This document shows, one piece after another, positions 6,628 through 19,600 of a stretch of 26,990 nucleotides of DNA. A program made the position numbers and the translations under genes. This DNA comes from JANNGZ01 sp031404155 (GTDB lineage: Bacteria; Pseudomonadota; Gammaproteobacteria; Burkholderiales; Burkholderiaceae_C). The stretch's first letter is position 1, and every line of letters begins with the position of its first letter. A model generated the notes under the pieces. It did not search any database, was not told the origin of the DNA, and was given only the letters and a program-made list of their open reading frames with translations. The stretch spans positions 1 through 26,990 of the forward strand of contig JANNGZ010000261.1 of NCBI GenBank assembly GCA_031404155.1, written 5' to 3'.

Positions 6628-7653
6628 ATGAAACTCATGAGCGCCCCAAGGCCGGCCGAAGCCGGCCGCCCCCCGCGGGGATCAAGGAAAGTGGCAGAGC
6701 CACATTTCCTTGAGAGATGCACACCGCTGCTGCTGCTGGCGCTGGCCGCCGCGGCCAGCGCGGCGCCACCGAATGCGCCTGCAAACGCGCCTGCAAACGC
6801 GCCACCGCTGGACTGCATGATCCAGCCGAGCCAGACGGTGCAGATCGGCACCGCCGCACCCGGCGTGGTGGAGCGTGTGGCGGTCGAGCGCGGCGAGCGT
6901 GTGGCGCGTGGCCAGGCGGTGGTGCAGTTGCAGGCCTCGGTGGAACGCGCCGCGCTGGCGGTGGCGCGCGAACGGGCCGCGATGCAGGGCGAAACGCATG
7001 TGGCCGTGGGCTCGCAGGAGCTGGCCCAGCGCGAGCTGGCCCGCGCCACAGAGCTGTACGAGCAGAACTTCGTCTCGCGCAACTTTCTCGACAAACAAAA
7101 CGCCGAGGTCAAGGTGGCCGGTGGCCGCCACGAGCAGGCCCAGGAGAAGCGCTCCTTGTCGCGCCGTGAGGTGGAACTGGCCGGGGCGCAACTGGCACAA
7201 CGCACGATCCGCTCGCCGATCAACGGCGTGGTGGTCGAGAGCTTTGTTTCGGCCGGCGAATTTGTCGACCAGAAGCCGATGCTGCGCATCGCCGAAATCG
7301 ACCCGCTGCGGGTGGACGTGCTGGTGCCGGCCGCGGCCTTCGGCCAGGTGCAGGTGGGCATGAAGGGCAGCGTGGCGCCCGAGCTGTTCGCTGGCACCAC
7401 GCACCAGGCGACGGTGAAAACCGTCGACCGTGTGATCGACGCCGCAAGCAATACCTTTCGAGTCCGCCTCGAACTACCGAACCCGAACTTCGCGCTGCCG
7501 GCCGGGCTGCGCTGCAAGGTCGACATGGGGCTGAACCTGCCCGCGCCGCCGCCGCGCAACGCAACCTCGGCGGTGCCACCGCTGCCGGTGGCCGTGCCCC
7601 AGGCCAGCACCTCGAGCACCGCCAGCGTCTCGACCGCGGCGCCGCGCCGCTGA
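6628..7653 (+). CDS. Periplasmic adaptor (HlyD / RND-MFP family) with signal peptide
   Basis: The protein has 341 residues from ATG 6628. An unusually long basic n-region of about 31 residues precedes the hydrophobic core TPLLLLALAAAASA, with likely cleavage after ASA. A short Asn-Ala-Pro repeat follows (PPNAPANAPANAPP). The mature part is a periplasmic adaptor: VQIGTAAPGVVERVAVERGE and VARGQAVVQLQASVERA form the first lipoyl half, then a coiled-coil hairpin (about 100-185), then RTIRSPINGVVVESFVSAGE and FVDQKPMLRIAEIDPLRVDV. A Pro/Ser/Thr-rich C-terminal tail ends the protein. It has no transmembrane helix after the signal peptide, unlike the other two HlyD-like proteins of the operon. It could link the inner-membrane complex to an outer-membrane pore not encoded here. 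The n-region is made of palindromic repeat DNA. Confidence 0.88.
   Translation: MKLMSAPRPAEAGRPPRGSRKVAEPHFLERCTPLLLLALAAAASAAPPNAPANAPANAPPLDCMIQPSQTVQIGTAAPGVVERVAVERGERVARGQAVVQLQASVERAALAVARERAAMQGETHVAVGSQELAQRELARATELYEQNFVSRNFLDKQNAEVKVAGGRHEQAQEKRSLSRREVELAGAQLAQRTIRSPINGVVVESFVSAGEFVDQKPMLRIAEIDPLRVDVLVPAAAFGQVQVGMKGSVAPELFAGTTHQATVKTVDRVIDAASNTFRVRLELPNPNFALPAGLRCKVDMGLNLPAPPPRNATSAVPPLPVAVPQASTSSTASVSTAAPRR
6643..6712 (+). repeat. Palindromic repeat cluster embedded in the signal-peptide coding region
   Basis: Three palindromes stand next to each other. GGCCGGC-CGAA-GCCGGCC (6650-6667) is a perfect 7-bp stem with a tetraloop. CCCCGCGGGG occupies 6671-6680. A stem of about 12 bp with one bulged base and an AGA loop spans 6684-6711 (AAGGAAA ... 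TTTCCTT). They look like an intergenic REP/mosaic-type element, yet the reading frame passes through them without a stop and they encode the n-region of the adaptor's signal peptide. Exact element borders are uncertain. Confidence 0.8.
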
Positions 7654-7669
7654 ACCCAGGCACTCCAAG

Positions 7670-10600
7670 ATGAAGCTGCTCCGTCGCCTCACGCATCTTT
7701 CACGGTACTTGTTCGGCCACCGCGCTGAACGCAGCGCCGTGATGGAAGAGGCCGAGCCGCGCATCCTCTATTCCGCCGACCTGAACCCGATGATGTGGGG
7801 CCAGGCCGGCGAGCTCGGTGCGAGCATGCTGGTGGGCGCGCTCGACCCGTCGCCGCCGGTGGCGCCGACACTTCAAACCGAGGCGCAGGCTCAACAGCAT
7901 CACAGCCGAGAGGTCGTGTTCGTCGACGCGGCGGTGCCGGATGCGCAGGCCCTGCTCGACGGTGTGCTCGCGGCGCGCCCCGACGGCGCCGAGATCGAAG
8001 TCGTCTACCTGCATGGCGGCAGCGACGGCTTGAGCCAGATCAGCGAGTGGCTGGCCAACGGGCACGCGAACACCAACGACATCGACGCGATCCACATCGT
8101 CTCGCACGGCGCCTCGGGCCAACTGCGCCTGGGCAGCAGCAACATCGGCCTCGACGGCCTGCAGGCGCGCGACGCCGAACTGCAACGCTGGGGCACGGCC
8201 TTGAGCGCCGACGCCGACATCCTGATCTACGGCTGCGATGTGGGCGCGGGCGATGCGGGCGCGGCTTTCGTGGCGCAACTAGCACAGGCCACCGGTGCCG
8301 ACGTGGCCGCCAGCACCGACGACAGCGGCAGCGCCGCGCTCGGCGGCAACTGGCAGCTCGAACGCGAGAGCGGCGCGATCCAGTACGGCCTGACCGCCGA
8401 CCCGTTCGGCCACTGGGAAGGCCTGCTCGCCACCTTCATCGTTACCAACACCAACGACGCGGGCGCCGGCTCGCTGCGCCAGGCCATCATCGACGCCGAC
8501 GCGCTGGCCGGCACCGACACGATCAGCTTCAACATCAGCGCCGCGCTGGTCGGTGGCCTGCACACGATCAACCTGGCGAGTGCGTTGCCGACGATCACCG
8601 GCACGGTGATCCTTGACGCCAGCAGCGAGCCCGACTTCGCCGGCGAACCGGTAGTGCGCATCGACGGCGCATCGGCCGGTGCCGGCGTGGCCGGCCTCAC
8701 GCTGTCGGGCACCAGCGACGGCAGCACGATCCGCGGCTTGATGATCACCCGCTTCACCGGCGACGGCATCCTGGTCCAGTCGGGTGCCGACAACATCACC
8801 ATCGCCGGCAACTGGATCGGCACCACCGGCACCGGCTCCACCGGCGTGGGCAACGGCGACGACGGCATCGACATCGCGGGCTCCAACGCAACCATCGGCG
8901 GGCTCGGCGCCAACGACCGCAACGTCATCACCAACAGCGCCGACGAAGGCATCACTATCGTTGGTGCGGGCGTGACCGGCCATCTGATCCTGGGCAACTA
9001 CATCGGCGTCGACCCCGACGGCGCCAGCGGCGGCGGCAACAACGACGTCGGCCTGGCGATCATCACTGGCACCGGCAACACGATCGGCGGCACCACCACG
9101 GCGGCGCGCAACGTGATCTCGAAGAACTGGGAAGGCATCGAGATCAACACCTCGGACAACCGGGTGCAGGGCAACTACATCGGCACCGACGCCGGCGGCA
9201 CGCTCAACCGCGGCAACCGGATCGGCGAGGGGATTCAGATCCAGGGCAGCTCGACCAACAACCTGATCGGCGGCACCACGGCCGGCGCCGGTAACCTGAT
9301 TGCGTTCAACACGCTGGCCGGCGTGAGCGTCGTCAACGGCGGCGGCGATGCGGTGCTCGGCAACCTGATTCATTCGAACGCCAATCTCGGCATCGACCTC
9401 GGCGCCAGCGGCGTCACCGCCAACGACGTCGGCGACGGCGACCTCGGCGCGAACAACCTGCAGAACTTTCCGGTGCTGACCGTCGCGAACTCCAACAGCG
9501 TGGGCACCACGATCGTCGGCTCGGTGAATTCGAACGCCAGCACCACGTTGCGCATCGAGTTCTTCGCCAACCGGCCGTCGATTGCGGATGCGCCGAACGG
9601 GGAGGGCGAACGCTACCTCGGCTTCACCACCGTCACCACCGACGGCGCGGGCAACGCGACGATCAACACCACGCTGGCCAATGTTTGGACCAACTCCGGC
9701 GACAAGATCACCGCGACGGCCACTATTGACCTCGGTGGCGGAAGCTACGGCTCGACTTCGGAGTTCGCTGCGAACGTCACTGCCACCTCGACCGGCATCG
9801 TCGTCGTCGATACGACCAGTGATGTCTCCGACGGCACTACTACCTCGATCGCCGACCTCGGCAGCGCGCGCGGCGCGGACGACCGCATCAGTCTGCGCGA
9901 AGCGATCATCGCCACCAACAACACGGCCAACGGCGGCACGCCGGACCACATTGTCTTCAACATCGCCGGCGCGGGGCCGCACACGATCACGCCGGCTTCG
10001 GTGCTGCCCACGATCACCGGCGCGGTGGTGATCGATGGATGGAGCGAGCCGGACTACGCCGGCGCGCCGGTCATCGAACTGAACGGTGCGGCGATCTCCG
10101 CTGGCGGCACCAATGGTCTGAGCCTGGCCAACACCGCCAGCGGCAGCACGATCCGGGGCCTCGTCATCAATCGCTTCACGGGCAACGGCATCGATATCAC
10201 CAGCACGGGCAACACGATTGTCGGCAATTGGATCGGCACCGATGCAACGGGCAAGCTGGACTTCGGCAACGGCTCGGACGGCATTGCCGTCAAGGCGAAC
10301 AACAACACGATCGGCGGCGCGACCGCGGCCGATCGAAACGTGGTGTCGGGCAACGGCGGGCAGGGCGTCGACGTCGACCCCGGAGTGAACGGCACCGTCA
10401 TCACGGGCAACTACATCGGTACTGATGCGGCCGGCAGCGCAGGCATCGGCAACAGCAGCGGCGGCATCATCGTCGAGAACTCCACCGGCGCCACCATCGG
10501 CGGCACGGCGGCGGGCCAAGGCAACGTGATTGCCTACAACACCGGAATCGGCGTCAACGTGACGACCACGCCGGTGAGCGGTGTGCGCATTCTGGGCAAT

Positions 10601-13600
10601 GCCATCTTCAGCAATTCAGGGATCGGCATCGACCTGGGCAACAACGGGATCACCGCCAACGACGCCGCCCCCGATGCCGACGGCGGTGCGAACGACCTGC
10701 AGAACTTCCCGCTGCTGATCACCGCCGCCACCACCGGCAGCGATGTCACGATCAGCGGCTTTGCCACCGGCCCCGCGGGCACGACGCTGCGCCTGGAGTT
10801 CTTCAACAACCCGCTCGGCAGCGAAGACCCGACCGGCTACGGCGAAGGCCGCGTCTATCTCGGCAGCACCACGGTGACGACCGACGCCTCAGGCAACACG
10901 AGCTTCTCGGTCAACCTCGGCGGTGTGAGCGTCGCGGTCAACGACCGCGTCTCGTCGACCGCCACCGTGGATCTGGGTGGCGGCAACTTCGGCAGCACGT
11001 CGGAGTTCTCGATGAACCTGCCGGCGAGCGCGCCGAATGCCGCCCCGACGATCACGAGCAATGGCGGCGCGGCCACCGCGGCGGCCAACGTGGCCGAGAA
11101 CAACACGGCCGTGACCACGGTGACGGCCAGCGACAGCGACCTGCCGGCGCAGACGCTGACCTACTCGATCAGCGGCGGGGCGGATGCCGCGCTGTTCACG
11201 ATCAACAGCTCGACCGGCGTGCTGAGTTTCGTGGCCGCACCGAACTACGAAGCCCCGACCGACACCGGCGCGAACAACGTCTACGACGTGACCGTGCGAG
11301 TCTCTGACGGCACGTTGGCCGACACCCAGGCCATTGCCGCGACGGTGACCAATGTCAATGAATCCCCCACTGCCACCAATCTCAGTGCCGCCCAAACCTA
11401 CACCGAAGACACCACGCTCAACCTGACCGACATCGTCATCAGCGATGTCGACAGCGCCAGTGTCACCGCCACCTTGACCTTGTCGAACGCCGCCGCGGGC
11501 AGCCTGAACACCGGCACCTCCGGCGCAGTGACCTCGACCTACAACGCCGGGACCGGGATCTGGACCGCCAGCGGCGCGACCGCCAGCGTCAACACCTTGC
11601 TCGCCGGCCTGACCTTCACCCCGGCGCTGAACTTCAACAGCAACTTCACGATCGCAACCAGCGTCAGCGACGGCGTGGCGGCTGCCGTCACCGGCAGCAA
11701 GGCGATGACCGGCACGGCGGTCAACGACGCGCCCGTTATCACCAGCGATGGCGGTGGGGCGACGGCCGCAGTTAGCGTGGCAGAAAACAACACGGCCGTG
11801 ACGACCGTGACCACGACCGACGTCGACTTGCCGGCGCAGACGCTGACCTACTCGATCAGCGGTGGCGCCGACGCAGCGAAGTTTGCGATCAACGCCAGCA
11901 GCGGCGCGCTGACCTTCGTCGCCGCACCGAATCACGAAGTGCCCACCGACGCCGACGCCAACAACGTCTACGACGTGACGGTGCGGGTGAGCGACGGCAG
12001 CCTGACCGACATGCAGGCCATCGCGGTCACGGTGACGCCGGTCAACGACAACGTCCCGACGATTACCAGCAACGGCGGCGGCGCGACGGCATCGATCAAC
12101 GTCGCCGAGAACGGCGCCGCCGTCACCACCGTCACCGCGACCGACGCCGACCTGCCGGCACAGACGCTGACCTATTCGATCGGCGGCGGCGCGGATGCCG
12201 CGAAGTTCACGATCAACGCCAGCACCGGCGTGCTGAGCTTCGCCTCGACGCCGGACTACGACGCGCCCGCCGACGCCGGTGCCGACAACGTCTACGACGT
12301 GACGGTGCAGGTCAGCGACGGCAGCGCCAGCGACACGCAGGCGATTGCGGTGATGGTAAGCAACCTCAACGAGGCGCCAACCGCGACCGACCGCGCGCTG
12401 GTGTTCGACGGCGACGACCTGGTGGTGGCGGCGCAGTCGGCCAGCCTGCAGATGACCAGCAGCGTCACGATGGAACTGATGGTGCAGCGCACCGGCCCGC
12501 TGGGCCTCGATCAGGTGTTGCTCAACAAGGAAGGCGAGTACGAGATCGGCATCTCCGCCACCGGCCAGCTGCGCTACGCGTTTGCCAGCGCCAGCCCGGG
12601 CTGGTACTGGATCGACACCGGCTACACGCTCGCCGCGGACACCTGGACGCAAGTGGCGGTGAGCTACGACAACGGCGTCGCCAAGGCGTATGTGAACGGC
12701 GACCTGGTGCACACCAGCAACGGCACCGGCACCCTCGGCGATGCGCACCTGGCGTTCAATGACTTGACCATCGGCGGACGCGGCAATGCCACGACACAGC
12801 GCTTCACCGGGCTGATCGACGAGGTGCGGGTATGGAACACCGCACGCAGCGCCGCCGAGATCCAGGCCAACTTCGACCAGAGCCTGGCCGGCAACGAGGC
12901 CGGGCTGGTCGGCTACTGGCGCTTCAACGAGCCCACCGGAACGACCGCCATCGACAGCTCGGCCCAGGCCAACCACGGCCTGCTCGGCAACGGTGTGGCG
13001 GCCAACATGCCGACGCGAGCGCTCAACTTCAACCTGGCCGAGGACGGCACGCTCAATGCGGGCGCGCCCGGTGCACTGACCCGCGCCAGCGACCCCGACG
13101 GCAACCCGCTGACCGCGGTGCTGGTCAGCGGGCCGGCGAACGCCGCGTCCTTCGTGCTGAATGCCGACGGCTCGTTCAGCTACACACCGACGGCCAACTT
13201 CAACGGCAGCGACAGCTTTGTGTTTGCCGCCAGCGACGGCACGCTGAACTCAGCGCCCGCGACGATCTACATCACCGTCACGGCGGTGGACGACGCGCCG
13301 GTGATCACCAGCAACGGCGGTGCGGCCACGGCCGCGGTGGTCGCCGCGGAGAACGGCACCGCGGTCACCACCGTCACCGCCAGCGACGCCGATCTGCCCG
13401 CGCAGACGCTGACCTACTCGATCGTGGGCGGCGCCGACGCGGCATTGTTTGCGATCAACACCAGCACCGGCGCTTTGAGGTTTGTTGCGGCGCCGAACCG
13501 CGAAGCCCCGGCCGACGCCGGTGCGGACAATATCTACGACGTGATCGTGCAGGCCAGCGACGGCGCCTTGAGCGACAGCCAGGCGATTGCGGTCACGGTC

Positions 13601-16600
13601 AGCGATGTCGACGAGTTCGACCTCGGCGTGGTCACCGACACGGACGCCACCGCCAATGCGGTCAACGAGAACGCCGCCAACGGAAGCGCCGTTGGTGTGA
13701 CCGCCTTCGCCAGCGACGCTGACGCGACGACCAACACGATCACCTACAGCCTGGACGTGAACGCCGGCGGCCGCTTCGCGATTCATGGCGCGACCGGCGT
13801 TGTCACCGTTGCCGATGGCACGCTGCTCGACCGCGAGGCCGCGGCGTCGTACGTCATCACGGTGCGCGCCACCTCGGCCGACGGTTCCTCCTCGACCCAA
13901 GGGTTCGCGGTCGCGCTCAACCCGGTGAACGACAACACGCCGGTGATCACCAGCAACGGCGGCGGCGCGGCCGCGGCGTTGAGCGTTGCAGAGAACAGCT
14001 CGGTGGCCACCACGGTCACCGCCACCGATGCCGACCTGCCGGCGCAGACGCTCATCTTTTCGATTGCCGGCGGTGCAGACGCGGCGTTGTTCACGATCAA
14101 CGCCGGCACCGGAAGCTTGAGTTTCGTTTCCGCGCCGAACCACGAGGCACCTGCCGACGCAGGAGCCAACAACGTGTACGACGTGATCGTGCAGGCGAGC
14201 GACGGCACGCTCAGCGACAGCCAGGCGATCGCCGTCACGGTGACCCCGGTGAACGACAACACGCCGGTCATCACCAGCAACGGTGGTGGTGCGACCGCAT
14301 CGATCAACATGGCCGAGAACGCCACCGCCGTGACGACCGTGACGGCCACGGACGCCGACCTGCCGGCGCCCACGCTGACCTACTCGATCATCGGCGGTGC
14401 CGATGCCTCGCTGTTCACGATCAACGCCGGCACCGGTGCACTCAGTTTCCTGGTAGCACCAAACCGCGAGGCCCCCGCCGACGCCGGCGCGAACAGTGTT
14501 TACGACGTGACAGTGCAGGTCAGCGACGGCAGCTTGACCGACAGCCAGGCGCTCGCCATCACGGTGAGCGACATCGACGAATTCGACACCACCGCGGTCA
14601 GCGACACCAACGCGGCAGCGAACGCCGTCAATGAAAACGCGGCCAACGGCACGCTGGTCGGCATCACCGCCTTCGCCAGCGACGCCGACGCCACCACCAA
14701 CAGCATCGGCTACAGCCTGGACGACGACGCGAGTGGCCGCTTCGCGATCAACGCCGCCACCGGCGTGGTGACCGTGGCCAACGGCAGCCTGCTCGACCGC
14801 GAGGCCGCGGTGTCGCATGGCATCACGGTGCGCGCCACCTCGGCCGACGGCTCCTTCGCGACCCAAGGGTTCGCGATCGCGCTCAACCCGGTGAACGACA
14901 ACACGCCGGTGATCACCAGCAACGGCGGTGGCGTGTCGGCGGCGATCAGCGTCGCGGAGAACACCGCCGCCGTCACCATGGTGACGGCGACGGACGCCGA
15001 CCTGCCGGCACAGACGCTGACCTACTCGATCAGCGGCGGTGCCGATGCCGCGCTGTTCACGATCAACGCCAGCAGCGGCGCGTTGAGTTTCGTCGCCGCA
15101 CCGAACTTCGAGGCGCCTGCCGACGCGGGGGCCAACAACGTCTACGACGTGACGGTACAGGTCAGCGACGGCACTTTCACCGACAGCCAGGCGATCGCGG
15201 TGACGGTGACTGCGCTCAACGACAACACGCCGGTGATCACCAGCAACGGCGGCGGCGCCGGCGCTGCGGTAGGCGTTGCGGAGAACGCCACATCGGTCAC
15301 GACGGTCACCGCGACTGACGCCGACCTGCCGGCACAAACGCTGACCTACTCGATCGCTGGCGGTGCCGATGCGGCGCTGTTCACGATCAACGCCAGTACC
15401 GGCGCGCTGAGCTTCCTGACGGCACCGAACTTCGAAGCGCCTGCCGATGCCGGCGCGAACAACGTCTATGACGTGACGGTGCAAGTCAGCGACGGCAGTT
15501 TGACCGACACGCAGGCCATCGCCGTGACGGTCACGGCGGCCAACGACAACACCCCGAGTATCACGAGCAACGGTGGCGGCGCGACGGCGGCGGCCAGCGT
15601 CGCGGAGAACACCGTCGCCGTCACCACGGTGACCGCGACGGACGCCGACCTGCCGGCGCAAACACTCACCCACTCGATCAGCGGCGGCTCGGACGCGGCG
15701 CTGTTCACGATCAACGCCAGCACCGGCGTGTTGAGTTTCATCGTGGCGCCGAACTACGAGGCACCTGCCGACGCGGGTTCCAACAACGTCTACGACGTAG
15801 TGGTGCAGGTGAGCGACGGCACGCTCAGCGACAGCCAGGCGATTGCGGTTACGGTCGGCGACACCGATGAGTTCGATGTCGGCGCCGTGAGCGATGTCGA
15901 TGCGACGGCCAACTCCGTCAGCGAGAACGCCGCCAACGGAACTGTCGTCGGCGTCACTGCCGTCGCCAGCGACGCCGATGCGACGACGAACACGATCACC
16001 TACAGCTTGGACGTCACCGCCGGAGGCCGCTTCGCGATTCATGGCGCGACGGGTGTCGTCACCGTTGCCGACGGGACGCTGCTCGACCGCGAGGCTGCGG
16101 CCACGCACGCCATCACGGTACGCGCCACCAGTGCCGACGGTTCGTTCTCAACGCAAGCATTCAGCATCGCGATCGACCCGGTCAACGACAACACGCCGAT
16201 CATCGCCAGCAATGGTGGTGGTACCAACGCTTCGATCAGCGTTGCGGAGAACACTACCGGGGTGACCACGGTCACCGCCAGCGATGCCGACCTGCCGGCC
16301 CAGTCGCTGACCTACTCGATCGGCGGCGGGGTCGACTCGGCGCTGTTCACGATCAATGCCAGCACCGGCGCACTCAGCTTTGCTTCGGCGCCGAACTACG
16401 AAGCACCCACGGACGCCGGTGCGGACAACATCTACAACCTCACCGTTCTGGCCAGCGACGGCAGCTTGACCGATAGCCAGGCCATAGCGGTCACGGTGAC
16501 GGCGGTCAACGACAACACGCCGCTGATCACCAGCAACGGCGGTGGCGCGAGCGCGGGGGTCGGCTTGGCCGAGAACGGCAGCGTCGTCACGACCGTGACG

Positions 16601-19600
16601 GCGACCGATGCCGACCTGCCGGCACAAACGCTCACCTATTCGATCGTCGGCGGCGCCGACGCCGGGCTGTTCGCGATCGACGCCGGCACCGGTGTCCTGA
16701 GTTTTGTGGTGGCGCCGAACCGCGAAGCCCCTGCCGATGCCGGTGCGGACAATGTCTATGACCTTACCGTGCAGGTCAGCGACGGGACCTTGACCGACAG
16801 CCAGGCGCTCGCCATCACGGTCGGCGACATCGACGAGTTCGACACGACCGCGGTCAGCGACACCGACGCGGCCGCGAATGCCGTCAACGAAAACGCGGCC
16901 AACGGCACGCTGGTCGGCATCACTGCCTTCGCCAGCGACGCCGACGCCACCACCAACAGCATGGCCTACAGCCTCGACGACAACGCGGGCGGCCGCTTTG
17001 CGATCAACGCCGGCTCCGGTGCCGTGAGCGTGGCCAACGGCAGCCTGCTCGACCACGAAGCCGCGGCGTCGCACGGCATCATGGTGCGTGCCACCTCGGC
17101 CGATGGCTCCTTCTCGGTCCAGGGTTTCACGATTGCGATCAACCCGGTGAACGACAACACGCCGGTGGTCACCAGCAACGGTGGCGGCGCGACGGCAACC
17201 CTGAGCGTCACAGAGAACACCTCGGCGGTCACCACGGTCAACGCGACCGATGCTGACCTGCCCGCGCAGACGCTCACCTACTCGATCAGCGGCGGCGCCG
17301 ATGCCGCGCTGTTCACGATCAACGCCAGCAGCGGCGCCTTGAGCTTTGTCGCGGCACCGGACTACGAAGCACCGGCCGATGCCGGTGCCGACAACGTCTA
17401 CGACGTGACGGTGCAAGCCAGCGACGGCACGCTCAGCGACAGCCAGAGCATCGTGGTCACGGTGACCGGGTTGAACGACAACGCACCGGTGATCACCAGC
17501 AACGGCGGCGGCGCCAACGCGAGTGTCCCTGTGGCGGAGAACACCAGCGCGGTCACCGTGGTCGCTGCCAGCGATGCCGACCTGCCGGCGCAGTCGCTGG
17601 CCTACTCGATCTCCGGCGGCGCCGACGCGGCCCTGTTCTCGATCGACGCCAACAGCGGCGTGTTGCGCTTCCTGGTTGCACCTGATTTCGAAGCCCCGGG
17701 CGACGCCGATGCCGACAACGTCTATGGCCTGGTGGTGACGGCGTCCGATGGCAGCCTGAGCGACACCCAGGCGGTTGCGGTGACCGTGACCGCGGTGAAC
17801 GAGAGCGCGCCGGTGATCACCAGCCACGGCGGTGGCGCCACGGCCGCGCTCAGCCTGGCCGAGAACAGCAGCGCGCTCGGCAGCGTGAGCGCGAGCGACA
17901 CCGACCAGCCGGCGCAGACCTTGACCTATTCGATCATTGGCGGCGCCGACGCGGCGCTGTTCACGATCAACGCCAGCACCGGCGCCCTGAGTTTTGCCAG
18001 CGCCCCGGACTTCGAATCGCCGAGCGACGCCGGCGCCGACAACGTCTATGAACTGACCGTACAGGCCAGCGACGGCGCGCTCGGCGACAGCCAGGCCATC
18101 GCGGTGACCGTGACCGCGCTCAACGACAACGCGCCGGTGATCAACAGCAACGGCGCTGGTGCGACGGCGGCTGTGAGCGTTGCGGAAAACACCGCGGCGG
18201 TCACCACGGTCACCGCCACCGACGCCGACCTGCCCGCGCAGACGCTCACCTACGCGGTCACCGGCGGTGCCGATGCCGCGCTGTTCACGATCAACGCCAG
18301 CACCGGCGCCTTGAGTTTCATCGCCGCGCCGAACTACGAGGTGCCAGCCGACGCCGGCAGCGACAACATCTACGACGTGACGGTACAAGCGAGCGACGGC
18401 ACCTTCAGCGACAGCCAGGCCATCGCGGTCACGGTGACGCCGGTGAACGACAACACGCCGCTGATCACCAGCAATGGCGGTGGCGCCGTCGCAGTGATCA
18501 ACATTGCCGAGAACACCACGGCGGTCACCACGATCGCCGCGACCGACGCCGACCTGCCGGCCCCGACGCTGACCTACTCGATCAGCGGCGGTGCCGACGC
18601 CGCGCTGTTCACGATCAACACCAGCACTGGAGTCTTGAGCTTCGTGGCCGCACCAGACTACGAGGCGCCCACCGACGCCGGCACCGACAACATCTACGAG
18701 GTGACGGTACAAACCAGCGACGGCACGCTCAGCGACAGCCAGACCCTCGCGGTCACCGTGACGCCGGTGAACGACAACACGCCCAGCATCACCAGCAACG
18801 GCGGCGGCGCGGCAGCGGCGGTGAGCGGTGCGGAGAACAGCTCGGCAGTGACCACGTTGGCCGCGAGCGACGCGGACCTGCCGGCGCAAACCCTTACCTA
18901 TTCGATCAGCGGCGGCGCCGATGCCGCGCTGTTCACGATCGATGCGAGCACCGGCGCACTCGGTTTTGTGTCGGCGCCGGACTATGAAGCACCCGCCGAC
19001 GCGGGGGCCGACAACGTCTACGACGTGATCGTGCAGGTCAGCGATGGCACCCTCAGCGACAGCCAGGCGATCGCCGTCACAGTGACCGCGGTGAACGACA
19101 ACACGCCGGTGATCACCAGCAATGGCGGTGGCGCCGTCGCTGCGATCAACATGGCAGAGAACACCACGGCGGTCACCACGGTCAGCGCCACCGACGCCGA
19201 CCTGCCGGCGCAGGGGCTGACCTACTCGATCAGCGGTGGCGCCGATGCTGCGCTGTTCACGATCAATGCCAGCACCGGTGCTTTGAGTTTCATCGCCGCG
19301 CCGAACTACGAGGCGCCCGCCGACGCCGGGGGCGACAACGTCTACGACGTGACCGTGAAGGTCAGCGACGGCGCGATCACCAACAGCCAGGCGATCGTGG
19401 TCACGGTGAACCCGGTGAACGACAACGCGCCGCTGATCACCAGCAACGGTGGCGGCGCCGCTGCGGCGCTCAACATGGCGGAGAACAACTCGACGGTCAC
19501 CACGGTCAGCGCCAGCGACGCCGACCTGCCCGCGCCAACGCTCACCTATTCGATCAGCGGCGGCGCCGACGCCGCACTGTTCACGATCAATGCCAGCACC

